Shown: positions 50,543-60,148, counted from the first letter of the stretch. The stretch: DNA of 64,000 nucleotides from Niveibacterium sp. 24ML (GCF_026586805.1 NZ_JAPFHA010000006.1:124001-188000); one strand, 5' to 3'. A program made the numbers and translations. The notes: generated by a model not told the origin, from the letters alone.

Positions 50543-52588
50543 ATGCAAGGCACCCAAGGATCGCCCCGCCTTTTGAGTACTGGACGCGCCCTGGTCCTGG
50601 CCCTTGCGCTGCTGCTCGCCGGCGCGGCCTGTGCGGACGACAGCCTTGAGCAGGAAATCAGCGCCATCGACCTTGTCGGGCGCGGCGACCCGAAGAGCGC
50701 GCAGCAGCGAATCGACCAGCAGTTCTCGCGCGGCGCGACACTCAGCCCGGATCAGACCCTGCTGCTGCGCACGATTCAGGGGATTGTGCTGAGCGACCAG
50801 GGGCTCGCGAAAGAGGCCGAAGCCGTGGCCCGCCGGCTGGCCGCGATGCCCCACCCCGACGCACACGGCGCCGCCGCGCTGGTGCGGGCAAACATCGAAT
50901 CCCAAGGCGGCAACCTGGCACGGTCGATCCAGTTCGCGGACGAGGCGGCGAGCCGGGTTCGCGCAGCGGCCGACGCACGCCTGCGCTTCCGGATCGAATC
51001 CGCGCGCGGCTGGGCCCTGACCGAACTTGGCCAGTTTCCGCTGGCGCTCAAGCGCTACCAGGAAGCCGGCCAGATCGCCGAGCGTGCCGGCAATCTCGCC
51101 CTGGTGCTTCGTGCCTATAACAGCCGCAGTTCCGTTTTCGCGCAGGCGGGCAACATCGACAAGGCTCTGTCCGAAAACAAGCGCGCACTCGATATCGCCA
51201 AGCAGATCGACGATCCATACTCGCTCACCGTGGTCTGGGTCACCCGCACGGCGATCATGTCGATAAAAGGCGATTCGCTGGCGCAGATCCGCGCCAGCGA
51301 ACAGGCAGACGCCTTCGCCCGGCGCAGCGGATCTGCGGTCTTGATCGCCACCACCGAGTTGAACCTGGGCGATGCCTACCTGCGCAGCGGGCGCTATGCC
51401 GACGCCCTGAAGATCAGCATGGCGGCCGCTGAAACAGCGAAGTCGGTGGGGGATGAAAGCGGCGTTGCGATCGCCCTGGCCAATGCGGGGCAAGCAGAAA
51501 TCCGCATGGGGCGAATTGCCGAAGGCAAAGCCAATGTCGAGCGAGCACTGGAAAGCTCACGGCGAATGGCCGCCCGCACACAGCTGGCGACATTGCTGGG
51601 CGAATACGCGGCGGCGCTGGAAGCGGTGGGCGACTACAAGGGCGCGCTGAAGGCATTCCACCGCGAGCGCGACCTCAACGAGGAAATCCGCGGACTCGGT
51701 GAGACGCGCGCGCTGCTGGAGGTGGAATCGCAGTACCAGAACGAGCGCAAGCAGCGCGAAATCGAACTGCTCAATCAAAAGAACGCCCTGCAGGCAGCCG
51801 ACCTGCGGAACCGTACCCTGCAGCAACGCATCTGGTGGCTCGCCGCTGGCTTGCTGATCTGCGGCATGGGGGCAACCGGGCTGCTCTACCGGCGCGTGCG
51901 CGATGCGAACCGGCTGCTGGCCGAATCCAACCGCACGCTCAAAGTCCGTGGCGAACTCGATCCACTGACGCTGCTGTTCAACCGCCGGCACTATCTCGAA
52001 TCCCTGGCTGCGATACCAAGCGGGGCGTTCAGCGGCACCCTGTGCCTGCTCGATATTGATCACTTCAAGCAGATCAACGATCAGCATGGCCACGCGATCG
52101 GCGACGCGGTGATCGTGGAAATCGCCAAACGGCTGCGTGCCGCTACCCGCGACAAAGACAAACTGATGCGCTGGGGCGGCGAAGAGTTCCTTGTCGCGGC
52201 ACCCGCGATGCCGCTTGAGCAAGCTGAACGCCTGACGGCACGACTGCTCGAATCCGTCGGCGCGACGCCGATTCTGGCTGGCAACATTGAATTGCCGGTG
52301 CGCGTATCGATCGGTTTCGCCGTTTTTCCCCCCCACGGCGCGACGCTCCCGATCAGTTGGGAGCGCGCCGCCCACCTGGTCGATCTGGCGCTCTACCACG
52401 CCAAAAAACAGGGGCGAAATCGGGCATGCGGCATCACCGCGCTCGCCGCCACATCCGCAAAACAGCTTGAAGCTATCGAGGCGAGCTTTCCGCACGCCTG
52501 CGACGATGGTCGCGTAAGCGTGTGCTACCTCTACGGCAACTCGCTGGGCCACAGCAGCACCGCTCAAGCAATTGCACCTGGCCTTTAG
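50543..52588 (+). CDS. TPR-repeat membrane diguanylate cyclase (GGEEF)
   Basis: A 681-residue protein: signal peptide (about 1-31), periplasmic TPR-like helical repeats (about 35-400), a coiled coil (NERKQREIELLNQKNALQAA), one TM (about 432-450) and a C-terminal GGDEF domain. The active motif is GGEEF, with an RxxD inhibitory site RDKD five residues before it. It is of the same architecture as the gene at 61935-63995. c-di-GMP synthesis controlled by a periplasmic signal is inferred. Confidence 0.92.
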   Translation: MQGTQGSPRLLSTGRALVLALALLLAGAACADDSLEQEISAIDLVGRGDPKSAQQRIDQQFSRGATLSPDQTLLLRTIQGIVLSDQGLAKEAEAVARRLAAMPHPDAHGAAALVRANIESQGGNLARSIQFADEAASRVRAAADARLRFRIESARGWALTELGQFPLALKRYQEAGQIAERAGNLALVLRAYNSRSSVFAQAGNIDKALSENKRALDIAKQIDDPYSLTVVWVTRTAIMSIKGDSLAQIRASEQADAFARRSGSAVLIATTELNLGDAYLRSGRYADALKISMAAAETAKSVGDESGVAIALANAGQAEIRMGRIAEGKANVERALESSRRMAARTQLATLLGEYAAALEAVGDYKGALKAFHRERDLNEEIRGLGETRALLEVESQYQNERKQREIELLNQKNALQAADLRNRTLQQRIWWLAAGLLICGMGATGLLYRRVRDANRLLAESNRTLKVRGELDPLTLLFNRRHYLESLAAIPSGAFSGTLCLLDIDHFKQINDQHGHAIGDAVIVEIAKRLRAATRDKDKLMRWGGEEFLVAAPAMPLEQAERLTARLLESVGATPILAGNIELPVRVSIGFAVFPPHGATLPISWERAAHLVDLALYHAKKQGRNRACGITALAATSAKQLEAIEASFPHACDDGRVSVCYLYGNSLGHSSTAQAIAPGL

Positions 52589-52742
52589 CCAATTGCCGCG
52601 CCGCACCATCCAAAACCCGGCATCAACTCCGCACTATCTCCACGTCATAAAAGGGGTTGCGCTCCAAAATTCGGCTGGCGAACAATCGGGATCACTGCTA
52701 GATTTTGCAGTGCACCATCTTCTGCTGCTCAGGAGTCCCCCG

Positions 52743-53207
52743 ATGCGCGCTGTCTATGCCCACCGCTTCACCGTGCCCAAAAGCGCGATCGATCTCAACG
52801 GCCATGTGAACAATGTTGAGTACCTGCGCTGGATGCAGGAGGCGGCCACGCTGCACTCGGCCAACTGCGGGTGGGATGTCGATCGCTACCTTCAAACCGG
52901 CAGCAGCTGGGTGGTGCGCAGCCATCAGGTGGATTACCTGCGCCCCGCTTTTGCGGGCGATGCGCTCACCGTCATCACCTGGGTGGCCGGCTTCGCGATG
53001 CAAACCTCACCGCGCCGATACATCATCCGCCGCGATACTGACGATCAGATCCTGGTGCGGGCCGAGACCGTCTGGACCTATGTGGACGCCCGCAGCGGCC
53101 GCGCAGCCGAAATCCCGGCCGAATTCCGCGAGTGCTTCGATGTGATCGAAGACGAAGCACTGGCACTGGCGATTGCCCGCGGACGCCCGATCTCCGCCTG
53201 CGCCTGA
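52743..53207 (+). CDS. Acyl-CoA thioesterase (hotdog fold, YbgC/FcbC-like)
   Basis: A thioesterase of 154 residues. The N-terminal motif DLNGHVNNVEYLRWMQEA carries the conserved Asp, Gly-His and Asn-Asn of the 4-hydroxybenzoyl-CoA thioesterase-like family. AGGAG precedes ATG 52743. In the leader, CACTGC-8-GCAGTG (52693-52712) could form a hairpin. Substrate unknown. Confidence 0.9.
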   Translation: MRAVYAHRFTVPKSAIDLNGHVNNVEYLRWMQEAATLHSANCGWDVDRYLQTGSSWVVRSHQVDYLRPAFAGDALTVITWVAGFAMQTSPRRYIIRRDTDDQILVRAETVWTYVDARSGRAAEIPAEFRECFDVIEDEALALAIARGRPISACA

Positions 53208-53215
53208 ACGCACGC

Positions 53216-54628
53216 TCAAGCCTCGATCAGCACCGCCACCACCCAGCCACCGGCCCGGCCCCGCTCAAAACTCACCGTGCCGCCATGCAGCGCGGCGATC
53301 CGCCGCACGATCGACAGCCCCAGCCCGGCGCCCTCGCTACCCGCGGCCGACTCGCCCCGCACGAAGCGCTCGCCGATGCGTGCGGCCAGCGCATCGTCAA
53401 TCCCCTCGCCCTCGTCGGCCACCGAAAGCCGCAGCCGGTGGGCTTCACGCTGCAGGCTGATCGTCACGTCGGCCCCCGCGGGGGAATGCCGCACCGCGTT
53501 GTCGATCAGGTTGCGCAGCAAGGCACGCAGCAGATCAGGCTGAACCTGCGCGATCAGGTGCTCCGGCGCTTCGAGCGCGAGTTCCACGTCGTGCGCCAGA
53601 GCCGAGGCAGCCAGGTCGGCCGCCAGATCGCGCGCCAGCTGCGCCACGTCCACCGATTCGCGCCGCACGGTGTTGAGCGCATCGAGCCGTGCGGCAGCGA
53701 GCAGTTGCTCGACCAGGCGCGCCATCCGCTGTGTACCCGCCAGTGCGTGCTGCAGCCGGGTGTGGCGGGTTTGCGCATCCGGCGCGGTGTCGGCCGACTG
53801 GATCTGCGCCGCCAGCGCCGCCAGCGGCGTGCGCAGTTCATGTGCCGCATCGGCGGTGAAACGCCGTTCGTTGGCAAATGCGCGCGCGACGCGGGCAAAC
53901 AGTGAGTTGAGCGCCGTCACCAGCACTTCGAGCTCGCGCGGGCGTTTGCGCACCTCAAAGGGATCAAGCTGATCCGGTGCCAGCGCCCCAACCTCAGCCG
54001 CCAGCCGCGACAGCGGCCGCAGCCCCAGCACGATGGCGCCCCAGGCGAGCAGGATCACGAGCCCGAAGCCAATCGCGAGCGGCGTGAAGCCGTGCTCGCC
54101 AATCTCGTGCACCAGGCGGTCACGCACCGCCGCGTCCTGCCCGACGATCACCACGCGGCCCCGCCGTTCAAGCAGGAAGAATCGCCAGGGCGCGCCCTGC
54201 CACTCCGCTTCCGAGAAGCCGGGCCGGGTTGCCGGCAATTGCAGATCGGGCGCGTTGGGGCTGCGCACGATCTGGCGCGGCGTGCTTTCCTGCGTCCACA
54301 CCTGGTAGACCATGCGCTGGCGAAAGCGCCGCCCGAGCGGCACTTCACGCGGCAAGATGCCGCCGCGCCGCGCAGCTTCCTCGTCCACGTGTTCGTCGAA
54401 TTCTTCGTCTTCGTTTTCGCCGTGGTGCTTCCACCAAGGCCGCAGATCGCCCGGTTCGGCCAGCGCGGCCAGCAGCTCGGCGCTCTGCACCATCTGGCCA
54501 TCGAACACTTCGTGCGCCTGCTCGGTGGCGGCACGGAACACCAGCCAGCCAATGCCGGCCCCGCCGGCGGCCAGCGCCAGCGTCACAATCAACACCACGC
54601 GCGCGGCAAGCGAGATGCGGCTAGTCAT
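53216..54628 (-). CDS. Sensor histidine kinase, QseC/PmrB-like
   Basis: A 470-residue inner-membrane kinase. TM1 about 9-31, periplasmic domain about 32-180, TM2 about 181-203, HAMP, HisKA with H263 (TADAAHELRTPLAALA), and HATPase (NLIDNAVRHSP, GLGLSIVRRIA). The periplasmic loop has an unusual His/acidic cluster, HHGENEDEEFDEHVDEE (about 68-84), that could bind metal or other cations. It overlaps the regulator's stop codon by 8 bases, so the two are translated together; the SHP operon lies divergently. Confidence 0.93.
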   Translation of the reverse strand: MTSRISLAARVVLIVTLALAAGGAGIGWLVFRAATEQAHEVFDGQMVQSAELLAALAEPGDLRPWWKHHGENEDEEFDEHVDEEAARRGGILPREVPLGRRFRQRMVYQVWTQESTPRQIVRSPNAPDLQLPATRPGFSEAEWQGAPWRFFLLERRGRVVIVGQDAAVRDRLVHEIGEHGFTPLAIGFGLVILLAWGAIVLGLRPLSRLAAEVGALAPDQLDPFEVRKRPRELEVLVTALNSLFARVARAFANERRFTADAAHELRTPLAALAAQIQSADTAPDAQTRHTRLQHALAGTQRMARLVEQLLAAARLDALNTVRRESVDVAQLARDLAADLAASALAHDVELALEAPEHLIAQVQPDLLRALLRNLIDNAVRHSPAGADVTISLQREAHRLRLSVADEGEGIDDALAARIGERFVRGESAAGSEGAGLGLSIVRRIAALHGGTVSFERGRAGGWVVAVLIEA

Positions 54629-55292
54629 TCGTGCGCTCCACCATGTAGCCGATGCCGCGCAGGGTGCGGATGAACTCGGCACCCAGCTTGCGCCGCAGGT
54701 GGTGGATGTGCACTTCAAGCGCATTACTCTCGGCGCCGCCCTCCCAACCGTAGAGCGACTGTTCGATGCGCTCGCGCGTCACCACCTGGCCGGCGTTGCG
54801 CAGCAGCAGCTCGGCGATTTCGAATTCGCGTGACGACAGATCCACCGCCGCACCAGCCTTCCAGGTACTGCGCGATGAGGGCTCCAGCGCCACATCGCGC
54901 CAGCTCAGCCGCGCCTGCGCATGGCCGGCGGCGCGCCGCACCAGCGCACGCAGGCGGGCCGCGATCTCACGCAGATCGGCGGGTTTGACGAGGTAGTCGT
55001 CGGCGCCGGCATCAAGCCCGGCAACGATGTCCTCGGCGCTGTCGCGCGCGGTGAGGATCAGCACCGGCAGGCGCAAGCCGCGCGCGCGTGCGGCGCTGAG
55101 CACCGCAAGCCCGCTGCGCTTGGGCAGGCCCAGATCGAGCACGACCGCGTCGAGGCTCGCCGCATCGGTCGACAAGGCAGCGTCGGCGGCTTCGCCGTCG
55201 CACACCCACTCACAGCGCACATCGAGATCCGCGAGCCCGTCACGCACCGCCGCGCCGAGCGGCTTGTCATCCTCTACCAGCAGTACCCGCAT
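54621..55292 (-). CDS. OmpR-family response regulator, QseB/PmrA-like
   Basis: A 223-residue regulator with an N-terminal receiver domain (acidic pocket VEDD 7-10, acceptor Asp53 in VVLDLGLP, Lys in YLVKP) and a C-terminal winged helix (LSSREFEIAELLLRNAGQVVTRERIEQSLYGW, of which the core is SSREFEIAELLLRNAGQ). It is the first gene of the two-component operon. The CTTAAG direct repeat upstream is the binding-site type of PmrA-like regulators, suggesting autoregulation. Confidence 0.95.
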   Translation of the reverse strand: MRVLLVEDDKPLGAAVRDGLADLDVRCEWVCDGEAADAALSTDAASLDAVVLDLGLPKRSGLAVLSAARARGLRLPVLILTARDSAEDIVAGLDAGADDYLVKPADLREIAARLRALVRRAAGHAQARLSWRDVALEPSSRSTWKAGAAVDLSSREFEIAELLLRNAGQVVTRERIEQSLYGWEGGAESNALEVHIHHLRRKLGAEFIRTLRGIGYMVERTND

Positions 55293-55336
55293 GGCGGCCC
55301 CTGTTTTGTGTCTGTGGCGCAGTGTTGCGCAAGGCC

Positions 55337-55353
55337 CTTAAGGCTGCCTTAAG
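55337..55353. promoter_or_regulatory. PmrA/QseB-type box between regulator and cytochrome operon
   Basis: CTTAAG-GCTGC-CTTAAG is a perfect direct repeat with 5-base spacing, matching the PmrA consensus YTTAAK-N5-YTTAAK. It lies 45 bases from the regulator start and 43 bases before the SHP gene, so it may control both. Confidence 0.75.
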
Positions 55354-55395
55354 GCGCAGCGATTCGAATGGCCTCACCGACCGACGGAGAGAACC

Positions 55396-55803
55396 ATGAA
55401 AACAAGACACATTGTCGCGCTGATCGCCGGCTGCACGCTCTACGCAGCGGCCGCCTTCGGCGAAACGCAGCAAACCGTTCTGGGGGGCTACAGCACCCAG
55501 GCCGGCAGCAGCTTCACGCCCTCGCCCGATCGCGGGCGCAGCCTGTTCGCGGCGAACCACAGCGCTAGTGCGGACTTTCCATCCTGCACCAAGTGCCACG
55601 GCAGCGACCCCGGCGCAAGTGGCAAGCACGCGATCACCGGCAAGACGATCGCGCCAATGAGTGCGCGCGCCAATCCGGAGCGCTTCACCGACGCGGCCAA
55701 AACCGAGAAGTGGTTCCGCCGCAATTGCCGCGAGGTAATCGGCCGCGAATGCAGCGCCGGAGAAAAGGCCGACGTGCTCGCCTACCTGATCAAGGGGAGC
55801 TGA
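55396..55803 (+). CDS. SHP-like monohaem cytochrome c (DUF1924)
   Basis: A periplasmic cytochrome c of 135 residues, signal peptide about 1-22. It has one haem site, CTKCH, and the family blocks GKHAITGKTIAPMSARANPERFTDAAKTEKWFRRNCREVIGREC. Sphaeroides haem protein (SHP) and relatives bind oxygen with an unusual Asn ligand; this is family knowledge, and the ligand is not assigned here. First gene of an operon with the diheme cytochrome (1 base between stop and start) and cytochrome b. Confidence 0.9.
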   Translation: MKTRHIVALIAGCTLYAAAAFGETQQTVLGGYSTQAGSSFTPSPDRGRSLFAANHSASADFPSCTKCHGSDPGASGKHAITGKTIAPMSARANPERFTDAAKTEKWFRRNCREVIGRECSAGEKADVLAYLIKGS

Positions 55804-55804
55804 G

Positions 55805-56287
55805 ATGCGTCGCCTTGCCTGTGCAGGGGCCGCGCTGCTCGCAGCGCTGGCCAGCGCCCCGACCCTGGCGGACTCGGCCTCGATCCGCGTGCCGGCCGAC
55901 GCCCCGGCGGCCTGGAAGAACGAATGCAGCAGCTGCCATGTTGCCTACCCGCCGCAACTGCTGGGCAAATCCTCATGGCACACCGTCATGAAGGGGCTAG
56001 ACAAGCACTTCGGCAGCGACGCCAGCATGGCCGCCGCCGACGCCAAAGCCATCACCGATTTCCTTGATCGCTACGCCCCGCCCGACGGCGGCCGCCACGA
56101 TGCCGCCAACGGCCGCATCACGCAGACCCAGTGGTTCAAGCGCAAGCACCGCGAGATTCCCGCAAGCGCACTCAGCAGCAAGGAAGTGCGCAGCGCCGCC
56201 AACTGCCAGGCCTGCCACAGCAGTGCCGAGAAAGGCGTGTTCAGCGAACACCAGCTCACGCCGCTTGGCCGGCGTTTTGAAGACTGA
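55805..56287 (+). CDS. Diheme cytochrome c (DHC)
   Basis: A periplasmic protein of 160 residues with signal peptide about 1-22 and two haem-binding motifs, CSSCH and CQACH. It matches the DHC partner of SHP in known SHP loci, where it is thought to reduce SHP. It lies between the SHP and cytochrome b genes. Confidence 0.9.
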   Translation: MRRLACAGAALLAALASAPTLADSASIRVPADAPAAWKNECSSCHVAYPPQLLGKSSWHTVMKGLDKHFGSDASMAAADAKAITDFLDRYAPPDGGRHDAANGRITQTQWFKRKHREIPASALSSKEVRSAANCQACHSSAEKGVFSEHQLTPLGRRFED

Positions 56288-56302
56288 TTCAGGAGCACCA
56301 CC

Positions 56303-56932
56303 ATGAACACAGCCCGCGCAGCACGCATCTGGGATCTACCGGTTCGCCTCGGCCACTGGGCGCTGGCGATCAGCATCGCAATCGCCTGGCTCACCGCCGA
56401 GGAAGAAGCCTGGCGAGTCGTCCACATCATCGCCGGCTGCACCGCCGGCGCCGTGGTGCTGTTCCGCCTCGTCTGGGGCATTGTCGGCAGCACGCCCGCG
56501 CGCTTTGGCGCCTTCCTGCGCGGCCCCGGCGCCGCATGGGCGGAGCTGCGCAGCCACCTCGCCGGCCACGCCCGCGCGCGCAGCAGCCATACCGTGGTCG
56601 GCGGCTGGGCTGCTCTGGGGCTGCTCGGCCTCGCGCTGGGCACCGCGCTCAGCGGCCTTGCGGGCTACCGCTTCGATGACATCGAGGCCTTGTCAGAGCT
56701 GCATGAGGCGCTGGCGGAAGGCCTGCTGGTACTGATCGGGGTGCACTTGGCGGGCGTGGCGGTGATGAGCCTGCTCGAACGCCAGAACCTGCCGCGCAGC
56801 ATGATCACCGGCCGCGCACCGAACGCGCCGGAAGCCGGCGTGCGCAGCCATCCGCTGGCGGCCCTGACGCTCGCGGCCTGGTGCGGACTCGCGGTGTGGT
56901 GGCTAACACGCTGGCTCGGTTTGCCGCTCTAA
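56303..56932 (+). CDS. Cytochrome b561-type membrane cytochrome
   Basis: A 209-residue inner-membrane di-haem b-type cytochrome with about four helices and conserved His residues (RLGHWALAISI, VVHIIAG, SHTVVGGW, IGVHLAGVAVM). It presumably passes electrons from the quinone pool to the diheme cytochrome c and then SHP. AGGAG precedes it. Confidence 0.9.
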   Translation: MNTARAARIWDLPVRLGHWALAISIAIAWLTAEEEAWRVVHIIAGCTAGAVVLFRLVWGIVGSTPARFGAFLRGPGAAWAELRSHLAGHARARSSHTVVGGWAALGLLGLALGTALSGLAGYRFDDIEALSELHEALAEGLLVLIGVHLAGVAVMSLLERQNLPRSMITGRAPNAPEAGVRSHPLAALTLAAWCGLAVWWLTRWLGLPL

Positions 56933-57032
56933 CTGCCAAAACCGCCAGAACTGCCGTCCGTCGATGCCAAACGGATGGCCCGGGGGTTTTCGGTATGCTC
57001 CGCCCAAACAATTTCAACAGAGCAGAAGACCC

Positions 57033-58787
57033 ATGCAGAGACCCAGCCACACGGGGCGCGGCCATTGGCTTGCCCTGCTATGCGCCCTGGCGCTTGCCGC
57101 GTGCGGTGGCGGCGGCGGCGATGGCAGCACCAGCCCGTCACCCGACCCCGGCACGAGCGCCCCGCCAGTCACCACGCCGCCGCCCGCCACCGGCGAAACG
57201 CCGATGACGCCGGCCGAGGCAGCCCGCCTGCTCGATCAGGGCGGCTGGGGCGCATCGGAAGCGGCACTCGCCGCGGCCACCAAAATCGGCCCCAAACAGT
57301 GGCTATCGGTGCAGTTCGACACCGCGGCTTCGCGCTTCGGCAACTACTCCGCCGAGATCCACACCGCCGGCCTCAAGGATTTCTGCGTCGAGCGCAACAT
57401 CGGCTCGAACTGCTGGCGCGACTACTACTCGGCCGAACCGCTCTCGCGCGAGTTCTACCAGCAGGCGGTGAGCGGTGCCGACCAGTTGCGCCAGCGCACC
57501 GCCTGGGCCCTGTCGCAGATCTGGGTGGTTTCCGGCCATGAAGTGGAGGGCACCTACGGCCTGCGCGACTACCAGCAGATGCTGCGCGACAACGCCTTCG
57601 GCAACCTGCGCGATTTGCTCGGCAAGATGGCGCTGCACCCGGTGATGGGCGCCTACCTGAACATGGTGAACAACGAGAAGGACGCGCCGAACGAGAACTT
57701 CGCACGCGAGTTGCTGCAACTCTTCACGATCGGCCCCTGCGAGCTGACGGCCGGCGGCGATCTGGCCGGCGGCGCCTGCCGCGCCACCTACGACAACGCC
57801 GGCGTGCGCGAGGTGGCCTTCGCACTGACCGGCTGGACCTACCCCGCCGGCGGCACCAGCGCCTGGGGCAAATGGGACTGGACCAATCCGAGCTTCCTGC
57901 GCGGCGAGATGCTGGCGTTTGCCGAACAGCATGACCAGACCGAACGCAAGCTGCCCGGCGGCGTCACGATCCCGGCGAGCCGCACGCCGCGCCAGGCCAG
58001 CGATGCGGTGCTCGACGCGCTGTTCAATCACCCGAACTTCGCCCCCTTCATCGGCAAGCAGATGATCCAGCGCCTGGTCACCAGCAACCCGGCGCCCGAG
58101 TATGTCGAGCGCGTGAGTGCGGCAATCGCCAGCGGCAGTGCGCACGGTTTTGGCAGCGGCAGGCGTGGCGACATGAAGGCTGTGCTGGCGGCGATCCTGC
58201 TTGACCCCGAAGCGCGCGACGCGAGCCGCGCCGAAGCCGCCGCTTACGGCCGCCTGCGCGAGCCAACGCAATACACGATCAACCTGCTGCGCGCCGCCAA
58301 CGGCAGCACCGACGGCGCGCCCTTCTACTGGTGGATCGGCGCCATGCTCGGCCAGATGGTCTACACCGCCCCCTCGGTCTTCAACTACTACCCGGCCGAC
58401 TACCCGCTACCGGGCAGCCCGGGGCTCGCGCCCGAGTTCGGCCTGGCCAATGCCGCCACCGCGATGACCCGCTACAACCTGAGTGACGGGCTGTTCTACT
58501 GGAACGAGGGCACCGGCATCAAGGCCGATGCGTCGATCCCGAACGCCACCGGCACACGCACCAATATCGCCGCATTCGAGAGCTCGGCGGATGACGCGAA
58601 CGCGCTGTTCGAGCGCATCGACCTGCTGCTGACCGCCGGGCGCAGCAGTGCCAGCACTCGGGCGGCGATCGTCGAGGCAATCAATGCCTGGGACCCGGTG
58701 AAGAACAAGGACAGCTACCGCCGCGAGCGGGTGCGTACCGCCTTCTACCTTCTGCTCGCCTCGCCCGACTATCAGGTGCAACGATGA
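57033..58787 (+). CDS. DUF1800-family lipoprotein
   Basis: A 584-residue secreted protein of unknown function. Lipobox LAAC (about residues 21-24) is followed by a Gly/Ser/Pro linker, then the DUF1800 domain with blocks such as NENFARELLQLFTIG and FALTGWTY. It is preceded by an in-frame ATG at 56964 that I reject because the signal peptide begins at 57033. Its stop overlaps the start of the DUF1501 gene (ATGA), the usual pairing of these families. Confidence 0.9.
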   Translation: MQRPSHTGRGHWLALLCALALAACGGGGGDGSTSPSPDPGTSAPPVTTPPPATGETPMTPAEAARLLDQGGWGASEAALAAATKIGPKQWLSVQFDTAASRFGNYSAEIHTAGLKDFCVERNIGSNCWRDYYSAEPLSREFYQQAVSGADQLRQRTAWALSQIWVVSGHEVEGTYGLRDYQQMLRDNAFGNLRDLLGKMALHPVMGAYLNMVNNEKDAPNENFARELLQLFTIGPCELTAGGDLAGGACRATYDNAGVREVAFALTGWTYPAGGTSAWGKWDWTNPSFLRGEMLAFAEQHDQTERKLPGGVTIPASRTPRQASDAVLDALFNHPNFAPFIGKQMIQRLVTSNPAPEYVERVSAAIASGSAHGFGSGRRGDMKAVLAAILLDPEARDASRAEAAAYGRLREPTQYTINLLRAANGSTDGAPFYWWIGAMLGQMVYTAPSVFNYYPADYPLPGSPGLAPEFGLANAATAMTRYNLSDGLFYWNEGTGIKADASIPNATGTRTNIAAFESSADDANALFERIDLLLTAGRSSASTRAAIVEAINAWDPVKNKDSYRRERVRTAFYLLLASPDYQVQR

Positions 58788-60145
58788 AGCGCCGCGACTT
58801 TCTCCGCACCGCCGCCCATGCCGGCGGCCTTTCCGCCGCGGCCAGCATCGGCCTGCTCGGCAGCCTGCAGGCGCAAGCCGCTACCGCGCCGGGCGGCTAC
58901 AAGGCCCTGGTGTGCGTGTTCCTCTACGGAGGTAACGACGGCCTCAACACCGTGGTACCGCGTGATGCCGCCCGCTACGCGCAGTACGCCGGCGTGCGCA
59001 AGAAACTGGCGGTGGCGCAGGCAGACCTGATTCCGCTCGGCGCCGATTACGGCCTGCATCCTTCGCTGGCGGCGCTCGCGCCGCTGTGGCAGGCCGGGGT
59101 ACTGGCGCCGGTCTTCAACGTCGGGCCACTTGCCGTGCCGCTGAGCAAGGCCGACCTGAAAACCAAGGCGCTGCCTGACAACCTGTTTTCGCATTCCGAC
59201 CAGCAAACCCTGTGGGAATGCGCCGGCCGCAGCGTGCTGGCGCGCACCGGCTGGGGCGGCCGCCTGGCCGCGCAGGCCGGAATCGGGCCAGTCATCGCAC
59301 TGGGCAGTGCGGGGCGCTTTGGCAGCAGCGATGCGGGTGCCGCGCTGGCGCTGCCCGGCCCCGGCGAAGACTTCTCGCCCGGTGGCTGGTTTGGCGGCCC
59401 CAATGCGGCACGGCGTGCGGCGCTTGAAACCATGGCGAGGGCCAGCTACACCAACCGCCTGATGCAAGCCTATGGCGGGGTGCAGAAAAGCGCGCTCGAC
59501 ACCAGCGCAGCGCTGGGCCCGGTCCTCAAACTGACACCGGGGGCCACCTCCACGGATCCGATTGATCTGGCCTTCGGCAAGCTGACCGGCGCGCTCAACA
59601 CGCCGCTGGCCAAGCAGCTCTACCAGGTTGCCAAACTGATCCGGCATGGCAGCACCAACGGCAGCGGCCCGCAGGTCTTCGTGGTGGCGCAGGGCGGCTA
59701 CGACACGCACGCGGATCAGCTGACGCGGCATCCGAAGCTGTTGGCCGAACTCGGTCCGGCGCTGGCGGCCTTCTACGACGCCACGCTGCGGATCGGCCAG
59801 GCCCAGGCGGTGACGAGCTTCACGATGTCGGACTTCGGCCGCACCTTCGCCCCCAATTCAAGCAGCGGTACCGATCACGCCTGGGGTAACCATCAGCTGG
59901 TGATTGGCGGCGCGGTCAGTGGCGGCAAGACCTACGGCCAATACCCGGAGCTGGTGCTCGGCGGCAAGGACGACGTGGGCGTCGAAAGCTGGGAGCGCCA
60001 CGGCCGCTGGATTCCGACGATTGCGGTGGAGCAGTACGCCGCCACGCTGGCACGCTGGTTCGGGCTGAGCCCGAGCCAGATCGCCGCCACCCTGCCCGGC
60101 CTGGGCAACTTCCCGCAGGCGGACCTGGGCTTCATGCTCGCTTGA
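58784..60145 (+). CDS. DUF1501-family Tat-exported protein
   Basis: A 453-residue protein of the DUF1501 family (alkaline-phosphatase-like/sulfatase superfamily). It has a Tat signal (KRRDFLR followed by AAHAGGLSAAASIGLLGS), the FLYGGNDGLNTVVP block and TSFTMSDFGRTFAPNSSSGTDHAWGNHQLV near the C-terminus, with core SDFGRTFAPNSSSGTDHAWG. It is translated with the upstream DUF1800 gene by a 4-base overlap. Function unknown; a surface or envelope role is possible. Confidence 0.9.
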   Translation: MKRRDFLRTAAHAGGLSAAASIGLLGSLQAQAATAPGGYKALVCVFLYGGNDGLNTVVPRDAARYAQYAGVRKKLAVAQADLIPLGADYGLHPSLAALAPLWQAGVLAPVFNVGPLAVPLSKADLKTKALPDNLFSHSDQQTLWECAGRSVLARTGWGGRLAAQAGIGPVIALGSAGRFGSSDAGAALALPGPGEDFSPGGWFGGPNAARRAALETMARASYTNRLMQAYGGVQKSALDTSAALGPVLKLTPGATSTDPIDLAFGKLTGALNTPLAKQLYQVAKLIRHGSTNGSGPQVFVVAQGGYDTHADQLTRHPKLLAELGPALAAFYDATLRIGQAQAVTSFTMSDFGRTFAPNSSSGTDHAWGNHQLVIGGAVSGGKTYGQYPELVLGGKDDVGVESWERHGRWIPTIAVEQYAATLARWFGLSPSQIAATLPGLGNFPQADLGFMLA

Positions 60146-60148
60146 AAA

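Noticed and set aside
49741-50667. 308-codon minus-strand frame opposite the SMUG1 gene
   Set aside because: Antisense shadow of a conserved enzyme; no plausible domain.
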